Shown here in pieces: positions 50,760 to 61,800 of a DNA stretch of 64,000 nucleotides. Both the position numbers and the translations under genes were made by a program. The number at the start of each line of letters is the position of its first letter. Position 1 is the stretch's first letter. The stretch covers positions 783,191-847,190 of the forward strand of contig CM040443.1 of assembly GCA_022749755.1 (NCBI GenBank), in the 5' to 3' direction. This DNA is from Azadirachta indica (lineage: Eukaryota; Streptophyta; Magnoliopsida; Sapindales; Meliaceae). The notes below the pieces were generated by a model, which was not told where the DNA came from, made no database searches, and worked only from the letters and a program-made list of their open reading frames with translations.

Positions 50760-51340
50760 AATTTAAACGACAACTAGTACAATCAACAATTGAAACTTTA
50801 AATAGTTAGTCATCACTCACCACGGTATATTGCCTCTACCCCCGGCCCAATCAAAATATTATGTCTAATTTTGAAAAACTAAATAAAAACTTTAATGACC
50901 TGAATCCATTAAAATGCAGTCATAGAAACTCAAGTTAAATTATTAACAAAAAATAAATCCGAAGTGTATCTAAATCCATTGAAATGTAGTAGATTAGAGT
51001 TGTTAGTTTTTCATGTCTAAACTTTTCTTTATAGAGAGAAAATACTAATTTCATTCCTGGAATATGAGTAAATGATATGATTTAGTATGGGAATCTCAAC
51101 CTATCTATTTATATGTATTATTTTATTTTATTTTATTTTAACCCATCATGAAAATAAAATAAAATATTGGGTTTCTACATATTGTAAAGTTGATTATAAT
51201 TAAGAGACAGATTTAAAAGTTCAATAACTTAATTAGTTTAATTAATCACTCTTAGTAGCTAATAATTAAGTTGCACACGTAATGTGCAATTAATATTAAT
51301 ATGTATGCTCACAATTAGAAATTTTTCAAAATTACTTGCT
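50760..51340. other. AT-rich stretch, nothing recognised
   Basis: No conserved frame. I see no clear repeat partner in the window. Confidence 0.3.
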
Positions 51341-51503
51341 TGCTTCCTAGCTACATGTATTAATTGATTGTCGGATCTATATTTCTTGCATTAATCCCAT
51401 CTCATCATCCATAGCTAGCTACCTTTTCTTTTTCTCCTCAGTAATCTGAATCAGAAAAATGTGAACATCAAACAGTTCTGACTAACGTTGAACGTGTGTG
51501 TGG

Positions 51504-51537
<34 letters not shown>

Positions 51538-53220
51538 TTTTGAGATTCCGGCTTTTCCAAATGCTTGATTGAGACTTTACATGTTGCATAATTAATCAAA
51601 TCAACAACACACCACTTTTAAGATATTTCCTTCAATGTTTTAGATACATACATATTCATTAATATTAATTGTTAGTGAAGGCAAATTTAGTCAGACAATT
51701 AAAACTTTAGTTCAATTGAGCTTATAGTAGCTAGGTGGAGGACTAAAATAACGTTGGTGGATAATGGGAAAATTTCAACGGTAACCAACTTTTAGATTCA
51801 ATTGCCTTAAATAATCACTATTTAAAATATGTTTAAAAAATAACCAACTCAAACTTCTTTAGACCAAAATACTCTTATAAAAAAAATTTTAAAAATAACT
51901 AATTTTTTATTTTCTTCATGCTCTAAACTTCCTTTGTGCTCAAAAGTACCCTTTTGCACACCAAGAAAAGTTTCAATTTTTTCATGCTCGAAAGTGTCCT
52001 TCATGTTCGAAACAACACTTTTTGAGCTGCGATATTTTGATTCAAGAAAATTTGAGTTAGTCATTTTTTAATAGATTTTGAACAATAGTTATTTAAGAAA
52101 ATTGGGTCTAAGAGTTGGTTACTGATGTTAATTTTTCATGGATTAATTTGTTAGAGTAGACTTCACGCGCGTCTGAGAGGAAAAAAAAAACAAAAACATA
52201 TAACATATAGTTATAAATAGGGATATTGACAAATATCCTTGATGCTATGAAAAATAACTAAAACCTCTGAAGTTTGAAAGAAAGACAACTAACTTGTTAA
52301 CTTTTACTTTGGTCAGTTAATTTGTTAGGTTATTACTATTTGTATCTTTAAACTTTTAAAATAACAAATTAAGGTATACTTTTTATAATAACAACAATTT
52401 AGTTCTATTTTAATATTTTTTTACAATATATTAAGGACTAAATAAATTTTTTTTAATTTATTATTTAAATAAAAATTTAGAAGAAAAATATTATTGTTAA
52501 ATAATTTCTAACAATATGTTATATCAAATCCATATGCTCAAATATTTTTTTATACTTTTTGGTAATAATTTAGTATTTAATTATAAAAAAGTTTAAATGA
52601 AATATTTTTTTAGTATTTAAATTAAAAAAAAAGCTTATTTTTCTTTTAAATATTTCATAGATGCTTATAAGCCTCTTTTGAAATATTTAAAATAAAATTC
52701 GAAATAAGGCAAGAGTAATAAATTACTATATATATATATATATATGTGAATTAAATTTGTTGTCACCTGTGAATAGAACTATTAAATAGAAATATTTTAT
52801 ATTTTTATTAAATAATTAATTTAATTCTAATTAAAATATAAAAAGAAAAAATTTTGATTATTTTTTTATTTGTAATAAATATAACATATATTTATTTTGT
52901 ATATTAATTATAAATTTCATAATTTTTTATATAAAAATACATTATAATTTTTTAAATATATGTTGTATATAAGGAATAAAATAGTAAAAATGTTTCATTT
53001 GATTTTTTTTTTATAATACATATCAAATGATTATTAAAAAACTAAAAAATATAATATTTTAGCATATAAATTTGATCTAACTCATTATTTGAATTATTTT
53101 GATAATAGTGTTTCCCTTTATAAATTTCTATTGAAATAATAAATTAAAAATTCTAACGTTAATGTTTAAGTCCTTAGTATCTTGTAAAATATAAAGATTA
53201 AATTGTTATAATTAAAATAA
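51340..53220 (-). repeat. Inverted block F and its AT-rich neighbour
   Basis: 51360-51475 is the reverse complement of the F segment around 4370-4480 and 55930-56060 (GAGGAGAAAAAG and CATCATCCA motifs). 52200-52260 reverse-complements the GGATATCTGTCAATATCC segment of 56230. 52260-53220 pairs with 3480-4060. A (GT)n microsatellite lies at 51493-51535. The short minus ORF at 51849-52064 has no support. Confidence 0.55.
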
Positions 53221-53234
53221 GTATATCTTACTAC

Positions 53235-53960
53235 ACATTTTAAATTAAGTATTAAACAGTTGCCTACAATAGATAAAGAGAATGAAGACATGGAGAGTGT
53301 TCCTTATGCTTTAATGATTAGAAGGTTGAAGTATGCGATGGTATGCGCATGACCAAATATAACTCTTATAGTTGGTGTTATTAGTCAATTTATATCTAAT
53401 ATAGGAAAAGGGCATTGGAATGCAGTCAAGTGGATTATTAAATATCTTCAAGATATGTTCGATTTTATACTCACCTTTGGAAGTAGAAAACCGATGCTAA
53501 TTGGCTACACAAATTCAAATATGACAGGAGATGTGGTTACCTAAAAGTCCATTATGGGTTACTTGATAACACTTTTAAACAGAGTTGTATAGCGATCAAA
53601 GCTACAAAAATGTGCTATATTTTTTAATGTAAAGATAAAATTTATTGCAGCAACTAAAGCATACAAAGAGTTATTATGGATAAAGAGATTCTGACAGGAG
53701 CTCAGTTTCAAGCAACAACAATATGGTTGTATTTTGTGATAACCAAAGTGTAATTCATCTTAATAAGAATTCCTCTTTCCATGCAAAATCAATGCACATT
53801 GATATGAGGTATCATTGGTTAAGAGATGCTTAGTCATAATACGTTTGAACTTGAAAATATTCATACTGATCACAATGCCTTTGATATGTTAACTAAGACT
53901 CTATTGAAAGTAAAAGCTTGAAGCTTGTTGTTCAACTACCAAGTTGGTGAATCCCTCCAC
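53235..53960 (+). pseudogene. Ty1/copia polymerase fragment (RT end and RNase H)
   Basis: Translation across stops gives VPYALMIRRLKYAMVCA, then GHWNAVKWIIKYLQD, then the RNase H region with GYTNSNMTGDVVT, KSIMGYL and FIAATKAYKELLWIKRF. This is the conserved C-terminal part of copia polymerase (usual motifs SVPYASAIGSLMYAM, HWEAVKWILRYL, EYIAATEA). It is truncated at the 5' side and full of stops and shifts. Confidence 0.9.
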
Positions 53961-53962
53961 AT

Positions 53963-54361
53963 TGTTGGAAAATAGGAGATTTATTAGATTGAGTTTCCTC
54001 ATTTGTAGAGATAGCCCAAAATTTTTAATAGTAATTAATCTCAAGGGTTTTTTTTTTAATAATAATTTCTCAAATAAGGTTTTTCACTTTGTTCAAAAGG
54101 GATTGTTCACATAACGGATACTATTCACAAAAAGAGGAAGGAGGCATGTACTAATTACGAAACATAAATCAATACAGTTTTGAGCAAGTGGGTGATTGGA
54201 GGTAGATTCGTGCTCCAACTGAGCTAAAATTTTATCAGTATGTTCATAACTCATAGGACTACAATATAAAAAGGTGAAGATCAAATTTAGAGCGCCTTTT
54301 CATCAGAGTTCAAGGTTGGTAGTTGAACCACTAATTTTTAGTGAAATCTCTTCAACTCTTT
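53963..54361 (+). repeat. LTR of the copia fragment, probably partial
   Basis: Begins TGTTGGAAAATAGGAG directly after the pol remnant, as expected for a copia 3' LTR. It ends where block B similarity resumes (ATTATATATAGTCTTTAATTA). No partner LTR was found. Confidence 0.6.
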
Positions 54362-54760
54362 TTAATTATATATAGTCTTTAATTAATGAAGAAGTTAGAG
54401 TAATTAAAAAATAATTAATTAAATAATTATTGCAAATAGTAGTAATAAATTGAAACAACTAATGGATAAATAATATTTAAATTCAACGTCAGTCACGGTT
54501 GATGTTTGCATTTTCTATTTCACATTACTGAAGACAAGAAGAGAAACATACGAAAATGATCAATCGTACTGAGGCAAGAAATAGAAATATTCTAGAAGTT
54601 GTTTGGTGTTAATTAAATTAATCCGAATGCAAGTCAAGCATTTGGAAAAGCAAGACATATTATCAATTTAAATTTTGTGCCAGATGGAAATGAACAAATG
54701 TTCAAAGAATTTAACAATATTAATAAGTTTTTTTTCAGTCAACAGAATTTAATTTAACAA
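54362..54760 (+). repeat. Upstream block B, copy 3 (short)
   Basis: Matches 35850-36280. The W-box palindrome with one mismatch is at 54623-54645. Confidence 0.7.
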
Positions 54761-54969
54761 TATCAATTTGACAAACGGTTATTAATTACGGCCCGCCATT
54801 TGTTTCAACGAAGAAAAGCATGCACGTGTATATAATATTAGAAAATTAATATAAAAGGAGAATCACACTTAAAATCAAATGAAATCAAATGGTTAACAGT
54901 TATGAATAAGTTAAGTTCTTTCTATATATATATATACATGTATATCAGATTAAACATACCAACAATTAA

Positions 54970-55090
54970 TGAATAAGCTATAAGCTGGCTAGTTTTAATG
55001 AAGAGAAGAGAAGAGAATTCCTGTTTGTGCTTTGCTTGCAGTCTATGTCTGTGTATGTAGCATGAATGAGTTGATTACTATATCAGGTCC
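54970..55090 (+). pseudogene. Promoter relic of a lost plus-strand peptide gene
   Basis: AGAAGAGAATTCCTGTTTGTGC, then TTTGCTTGCAGTCTATG, then GTATGTAGCATGAATGAGTTGA matches 58090-58170, which is upstream of the intact gene at 58366. Similarity stops at about 55085, and no exon homologous to the family follows. Confidence 0.55.
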
Positions 55091-55153
55091 TTCGAACAGA
55101 CATGGTTAGAAGACCAGCCCAAGTGTTGTGTTGGGTCATTAATTTGTAAGCAA

Positions 55154-55348
55154 GTGAATTTATTAATATTAATATTCAAAATCATCAAGTATTATCAAGA
55201 AGAAGAGTGGAATATGTACTTTTCTTCAATTTCTATGGGTCTAAGCTCAATGAAAGACATATTAATGGACAAAAAAACTTCTATAGTCATCTTTGTAATT
55301 ATCGTGCTAATAGTGATAGCACAACCGTTAAATACTTTAATTACTTGA
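55154..55348 (+). other. Short open frame of unknown status (64 aa) with one hydrophobic segment
   Basis: The C-terminal half (KTSIVIFVIIVLIVIAQPL) could be a membrane segment and ends a few residues later. There is no repeat copy, no motif and no recognised homolog. The AT-rich composition makes a chance frame more likely. Confidence 0.15.
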
Positions 55349-55589
55349 TATGTTAATAACTGAAGTCCATTGATGTTTACATCTGAGGTCAGGAGACAAA
55401 GACACGAGATCAGAAAAGAAAAGCAAGCTATGATGTTAAATTACAAAATGCGAGGTGATTGAATTCAACACGTAATTAACTAAGCATTTGAAAAATATGA
55501 AATCTTATATTAAGTAAGCATCACTGCTAAGGTCAAATTCTCAGCTAATTAATGCATGATCCACACGGTGATATATACTAGCTATATGT

Positions 55590-56760
55590 AGGGGAATTAA
55601 CGCGAGGCCAGTTCCTGGGATAATCCACCAATGTTATTTCAGTCCTCCATCTAGCTACTGTGAGATCGATCGATAAGATTTTTAATTTCCTGACTAAAGT
55701 TGCCTTAATAACAATTAATATTAATGAATATATACATAAGTACGTAAAATATTGAGAGAAATATCTTAGAAGTGGCGTGGTATTGATTGAATTAATTATG
55801 CAATATGTAAAGTCTCAGTCAAGCATTTGGAAAGCTGAAATCTCAAGATTATATATATTCTCAGTCAAGCATTTGGAAAAGCCGAAATCTCAAGACTATA
55901 TATCTAGAGGTAAGTTGAATATTAGTCAGAATCGATTGATGTTCACATTTTTCTGATTCAGATTACTGAGCAGAAAAAGAGAAGGTGGCTAACCGTGGAT
56001 GATGAGATGGGATTGATGCAAGAAATATGAATCGGACAATTAATACATGAAGCTAGGAAACAACACTTTGACTTCATTTTTTGAGTGGGCTAAGGTAGTA
56101 GGGGATATATAGTGCCTGTTAACAAGTTTAAGAAATATAAATAATAATAATCTAACAAGTCAATGGATGAAAGTAGAAGTTAACAAGGTCTTTTTCAAAA
56201 TTTAGAGGTGCCCGTTAATTTTCCAAACGTCAAGGATATCTGTCAATATTCCTACTTATAACTCTTTGTTTTTGTGTTTTTCTCCCGGACATAAATGAAG
56301 TCTAGTCCAACAGAATTAATGCGAGGCCAGTTCTTGGAGTGAAATTGATCAAATGAGAGCTTTAATTGTCCAACTAAATTTGCTTCAATAACAATTAATA
56401 TTAATGAATATGTACGTATGTAAAACGTTGAAAGAAATATCTTTCTTATAAGTGGTGTGGTGTTGATTGAATTAATCATGCAATATGTAAAGTCTCAGTC
56501 AAGCATTTGGAAAAGTCGAAATCTCGAGACTATGTTCAATGTTATTCAGAACCCATTGATGTTCACATTTTTTTCAGGAGAAAAAGAGAAGGCAGCTAGC
56601 TGTGGAAGATGAGATGAGATGAGATTGATGCAAGAAATATGAATCGGACAATTATTACATGCAGCTAGAAATCAAGACAGACTTAATAGTTTGAGTGGGC
56701 CGGGGGATGGCGGGGGATATACAGTAGTAAGTGATGATTGACTTATTCAAAGCTTGAATT
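55590..56760 (+). repeat. Block F, two tandem copies
   Basis: Copy one is about 55590-56100 and copy two about 56280-56760. Both share GCGAGGCCAGTTC, AACAATTAATATTAATGAATAT, CAGTCAAGCATTTGGAAA and GGATTGATGCAAGAAATATG-like stretches. They flank an AT-rich linker related to 4040-4110. Confidence 0.7.
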
Positions 56761-56999
56761 GTTCACTGTATTAATTCTCTATACTTTTAAATCCCAGGTG
56801 TGAAAATCTTCACAAACTTCAATTTCATGAATAAATCCAAGTACAAGTTGATTTAATTAATATTTAAATGTGACACGTAATTAAAGTCAAGCACTTGAAA
56901 AGGGATATACATGCATGTATCATGCTAAGGAAAATTCTTACTCAATTCCTTTTATCAGTTTCTCCCAGTATTCTACCAACCAAAACGAACGAAAACTTA

Positions 57000-57900
57000 T
57001 TTCTTATATCGTTGAACAACTTATTTTACACATATACACGAAATATTTGATACACAAGAAAATGAATTAAGGAGATTGAGCTCATCTTACGTTCATCGTA
57101 GATCTCTCCAATTCTTTCGTTATAATTTAGAAATTTTTTTAGACTTTTTTGTCTTCTTAATTTTATTTTTAAGTTCTTGTAAATTACAAATTATAATGAA
57201 GAATTAAGATTTACATTAATTAATGAAAGAAAAATTAGAAATTTCTAGGGCGTAGAAAATTTTGGGTCAAACAATTCAAGCTAGAGTCGTAAGTTTAGCA
57301 TTTTGAAAAGTTGAAATCTTAGGTGGCATGATTATATATAGTCTTTAATTAATTAAGAAGTTAGAAACAATTAAAAAATAACTAATAATCAGAGCAAACA
57401 ATTGTAATACATTATAACAATTGATGAATATGTAATATGTTTAAGTTCAAAGTTAATCACGGTTGATGTTTACATTTTCTATTTCATATTACTGAGGAGA
57501 AAAAGAGAAGCACACGAATGTGATCGATCATATTAATAAGAAAAGAAATATGATGAAATATTTTAAAAGTTGTGTGGTTATAACTAAATTTCAAATGCAA
57601 GTCAAGCATTTGGAAAGGCCAGACTTATTATCAATTTTAACTCGTGGGTCTATTTAATTATGTGTCAGATGGAATTGATCAAATATTGAAAGAATTTAAT
57701 AATATCAATAAATTAAGTTGTTTCTCTGTCAACGAGCTTTAATTAAAGGATAGAAAATCAATTTTAACATAGGGTTAGCAACCACGGGCCCCTATTTGTT
57801 TAAGCTTTACTATAATGAAATAAAAATAAGTCTGCAATTTAAGTCCTGAACAAGGTGATTTTGAAGCCAGAAATGTAAAGTTTGTCACACCATCATAGGC
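57000..57900 (+). repeat. Upstream block B, copy 4
   Basis: Matches 4900-5750 and 35836-36440. The W-box palindrome is at 57591-57613. Confidence 0.8.
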
Positions 57901-58074
57901 TTGCAACTTGCTACACTATACATCTCGATAACAGAATTGCGATCTTCTCCTTTCAAAAATTTTATTTAATTTGGCATGCACATGTATATATTGTTAGAAA
58001 AATAATATTTATGAATAAGTTCTTCTATATATATAACCGGTTAATTAATAAGCTATAAGCTGACTAGTTTCAAT

Positions 58075-58106
58075 GAAGAGAAGAGAAGAGAAGAGAAGAG
58101 AAGAGA
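58075..58106 (+). repeat. AGAGA pentanucleotide microsatellite
   Basis: About six GAAGA units between block B and the gene at 58366. The relic at 55000 has about three. Confidence 0.9.
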
Positions 58107-58365
58107 ATTCATGTTTGTGCTTTGCTTGCAGTCTATGTCTATGTGTGTAGTATGAATGAGTTTATCACGGCATCTATCTAATCTAATTTGAAGTGCAATA
58201 AACGTTCGGCTGACTAAAAGAATTCCAGTAAATGGACATGTATTTCACAGTCAACAGAGTCTTGACTTTCTGCATGCATATATGCCTTCTATATATATAT
58301 ATATGACGAATGATATTGGTAGTTAAATATATATGTTTTAGCAGTAAATCAAATTAATTAGAAAA

Positions 58366-58729
58366 ATGTCAAGGAGCCATACCATAAATATTGCTGTGAT
58401 TCTTCTCATCTTCCTAGTGTTATCAACGATTTCATATCCTTCGCAATCAGAAGCAAGAATTCTGAATTTTCAAGCTATTCAAGGTGCAAATTAATTTTTC
58501 CTCACAATTTTATTATTTTATTAATTTCTTGATCAAAATAATCTCAATTTCAACTTCCTTAATTAATTTCTTTTTGCCATTACATGCGTTAATTCTTACA
58601 AAATCTCGATATGCAGAAAGTTTAATTCATCAGAGTTTGAGGGAAAAGTTAATCCATCGGACTCTCCGAGATGTTCCAGAAGGGCCACATAGTCCGCAGG
58701 CAAATAGCCTAAAGGGACAAAATAATTAA
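58366..58729 (+). CDS. Small secreted peptide precursor, two exons, intact, different C-terminus (76 aa)
   Basis: Exon 1 is 58366-58483 (CAAG|GTGCAA) and exon 2 is 58617-58729 (ATGCAG|AAAG); 118 + 113 nt. Exon lengths are identical to the gene at 36707. The signal peptide is MSRSHTINIAVILLIFLVLS then TISYPSQSEA, followed by RILNFQAIQ. Exon 2 reads ESLIHQSLREKLIHRTLRDV, then PEGPHSPQANSLKGQNN-stop. The leader and spacer are nearly the same as in the 36.7-kb copy, while the last 17 residues are unrelated. The stretch R-D-V-P-E-G-P recalls the start of CLE peptides (R-x-V-P-x-G-P), but the usual ending P-x-H-[HN] is absent, so I do not call it CLE. The 3' flank is not block C. It resembles block D only briefly near 58780-58830. 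Upstream lies block B. Confidence 0.75.
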
Positions 58730-58937
58730 CGATTTATTCCCTGTTGTTAATTACTTGGGATGATTTTGATATAAAATGTATCCTGTTGTCTACGCTTTGC
58801 CTGTAGCCTACATAGTTTTATCAATTAATGAATACGTTATACATCAATAAATGATCTGTACACTTTATTACATATTAACATTCTTGTTATGGAACCATTA
58901 TATGGTTTAGTTTAATTAATCAATCGATGATATTTAC

Positions 58938-58979
<42 letters not shown>

Positions 58980-59835
58980 TTTAAGGTTTTGTCGACAAAT
59001 CTAATCGTCAGCGGCAAACAGAAATTTTATTTCTGAAAATAATATTTTTGAGATAATATTTTAGGTGATATATTTCCCTACCATTTTCATCTCTTTTACC
59101 TCGGCCAATATGAGTTTACCTGGTACTAGCAGCTTTATCAGGGAATTTCTCATCTTAGGAGGAGCTTTCCAATGAAATAGCATGCTTGTATAAATTAATT
59201 AAGTCACCAATTATAAATCTAAACTGTTTATCACATAAATGTTTGTTTTCTAACAACATCAACCCAATGTTCACATGCTATTTCCTTTAACAATTTTTTT
59301 GAAAGCATATGAGGGAGAACGGGTCCAATAAATGGAAAAGAACTAAAATCATTAATTCTGCCCTTATTTAAAATTTTAAGGTGATACATAGAGATGACAA
59401 AAATTTCTGCAAGTGGACCTATTTGGGTCGAAATTGAAAAAACTAATTATAAAAAAAAAAAATTGAGGATAGGGCCGAATTTGGTAACAAATTTTTACGT
59501 TTGTTTAAAAAAATTTCCTGGACATCTCGATTCCTTAATTTAAATTGAAATTTTTTTTAAATTCATTTTCTTACTAACGAAATTCACTAAAATAACAAAA
59601 TTCATTTATGAAAATAATAAATTCATTTTCAATTTAGTTAATTTTAGAATTTTGTAAATTCATTTTCTTACTAACAAAACTCACTAAAATAATAAAAATT
59701 TAACAAAATTAAATTTAGAACAATTATTTTTTATAAAACAAAAATAATAAATTGATGTCAAACAAAATAATCAATTTGTAATAATTTAGTTGATTTTTAT
59801 CTTTTGCAGTGAAATCAAGAGTTGTTATAATTAAT
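58730..59835. other. AT-rich 3' flank, no gene seen
   Basis: Contains a short D-like stretch (CTACGCTTTGCCTGTAGCCT at about 58788), a (CATA)n(TA)n microsatellite at about 58938-58979, and otherwise AT-rich sequence without conserved frames. Confidence 0.5.
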
Positions 59836-60529
59836 GGGTAAAAGATTTGTAAGTCCCTAAGATTTGGCCAATTGAATTGTTTAGTTTCAATAGTTTCAAA
59901 AATATCCATAAAAATCTTAATTTATTTTAAAAGGATAAATATGCGTCTATACAATAATAGTTATTTATCAAAAATAATTATTAAACTTTTAAAATTTAAC
60001 AAAATACAATATATCTACGTAAAATACATTAATAAACTAAATAATAATATTATGTTATAGCACATTAATAGTATAATATTAATTCATATATTATTAACTT
60101 TATTTATTTTATAGACAATATATATTTTATTTTTATTATATTATATATATTTTAGTTATATACGAATATATTTTATTTAGATTATAGTATAATCATAAAA
60201 TATTTTATTAATAATCTTATTAATAAATATTTAAATTTCTAATATGTATTAATATTATATTGTTAATATATTGTAAAATAAATAAATTTATATTTTACTT
60301 CTATTATATGTATAACTTTTTAATTATCAGTATGTTATAAAATAATACTCTTAATTTCTTATATTTAGTTTTAATTAAAAGTTTAAAAATAATTTTTTTA
60401 GATAACTACAATTAAATAATCGTATGATCATTATTTTAAAATAAATTAGGATTTTTATGGGTATTTTTGAAACCATTGAAACTAATCAGTCCAATAGGTC
60501 AAATCTTAGAGGCCTAAAATCTTTTTCCC
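59836..60529. mobile_element. Long-TIR MITE, 694 bp
   Basis: The left end GGGTAAAAGATTT and right end AAATCTTTTTCCC are the outermost parts of inverted repeats of about 95 bp. They include GAAACTATTGAAACTAA and TTTTATGGATATTTTTGAAA in both arms. Flanks TAATTAAT (59828-59835) and TAATTATT (60530-60537) look like an 8-bp target duplication with one mismatch. The interior is AT-rich and non-coding. Long arms suggest a Mutator-like MITE; an 8-bp duplication would also fit hAT. The open frames at 59724-59909 (minus) and 60457-60708 both begin M-x-I-F-E-T-I-E-T because they are read from the two arms. Confidence 0.8.
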
Positions 60530-60539
60530 TAATTATTAT

Positions 60540-61410
60540 CATAATGTTATATGATATAACCATACAACATTGTGTAAGCTTTTTGATATTTCTTTTTTTT
60601 TTAATATCAATTTTTTTCCCTAAAATAAGTCCCTTTTCTCAATTTAAAAACTCGATTCTTTTTTTTTTTAATATTTCTTTCATTTCTTGGCATAAGAAAA
60701 AAAAATAAAAGAGAGTTTTGGTTTTGACCTGAATGCATACTTGAAATTTGGGACAAGGTAAAAGTGCATAGTCTCAACATCCTCAATTTAGTGAATAACA
60801 TATATGTGGAGTAAGCTTTGATGAAATTGGATTTGATTAATATATTTAAAAAAATATTTTGTACTTATTTTAGATGAATTGAATTAATTACCTTATATTA
60901 TCTCAAATTTCTCAAGTTCCAATTCATTTATAATTTGATTTTAAGCCATTTCATTTTTTATTGAAAAAAGTTTTGGATTTATAACCATAAGTATTATTTA
61001 TAATATAAAATAATAAAGAAATAATAACAATATTTTTGAGAATTTTATATTATATATATAAAATAATTGTGTAATTTAAAATAATTTAAAATTAATTATC
61101 TACATTTACTTTAAATTATTGTCTTAATGTTAAATAATAATAATTATGTGTAAAAGTTAAATACATTTTTGAAATTTTTAAAATTAATTTTTCAAAGAAA
61201 ATAATTATATTTCTAATCAAATTTATTTTATTAGAATTTAAAAATTATAATATTAGAATAGAATTATTATTCCTTCAAATAATTATAAAGAAAATAAAAT
61301 AATTAATTAGTATGTTTGTTGGTGATCAATGATTTCACATTTCTGATTAAAAAATTTTGTCTAAGGTAGCTAATCGTTAGAAAAACATGAAAACATAGAA
61401 CATTACTAAA
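60540..61410. other. AT-rich stretch, no gene seen
   Basis: Long A and T runs and stops in all frames. No repeat partner seen. Confidence 0.4.
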
Positions 61411-61419
61411 TCTAGCCAT

Positions 61420-61800
61420 CTGTCTTGGATCCAAAGGCCAAAAATGGATCAAAATGGGATAAAAAATGCCACGCGGGTCCACGTCGCATATGCGCAAAGG
61501 CTTGGCACGTGCACCACCTCCACAGCCAAAATGACCTGATGCTGATGTGTGCGCCACGCGTGCGCATAAGGAAGCTGCGCGTGTGCGCCAGTCATTCTGC
61601 TAAGGGTTGTGCAAGGCGCTAAATTTCAATTAGGCCCTCCCTTCTTTGATTAGCTTCAATTGTGGCCCCTAATTTCGATTCTGTTGCATGTAGTCCTCCA
61701 TTTCTTACATTTTGGTCCCCCAGAACAAAGCTTTGTGGTTTTCTTTGACAAGTAGTGGTCGATATCCACGAGGGCTAATGGACGCATTTTAATGCTTCGT
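61420..61800. mobile_element. GC-rich repeat fragment, probably from a retroelement
   Basis: CACGCGGGTCCACGTCGCAT, CACGCGTGCGCAT and GCGCGTGTGCGCC form a GC-rich patch like that in the gypsy 3' region at 32085-32210. It is followed by degenerate units such as AATTGTGGCCCCTAATTTCG and TAGTCCTCCATTTC. No LTR pair or coding motif is visible. Confidence 0.35.

Noticed and set aside
59724..60708. Two frames both starting M-x-I-F-E-T-I-E-T as a gene pair
   Set aside because: They are read from the two inverted arms of one MITE.
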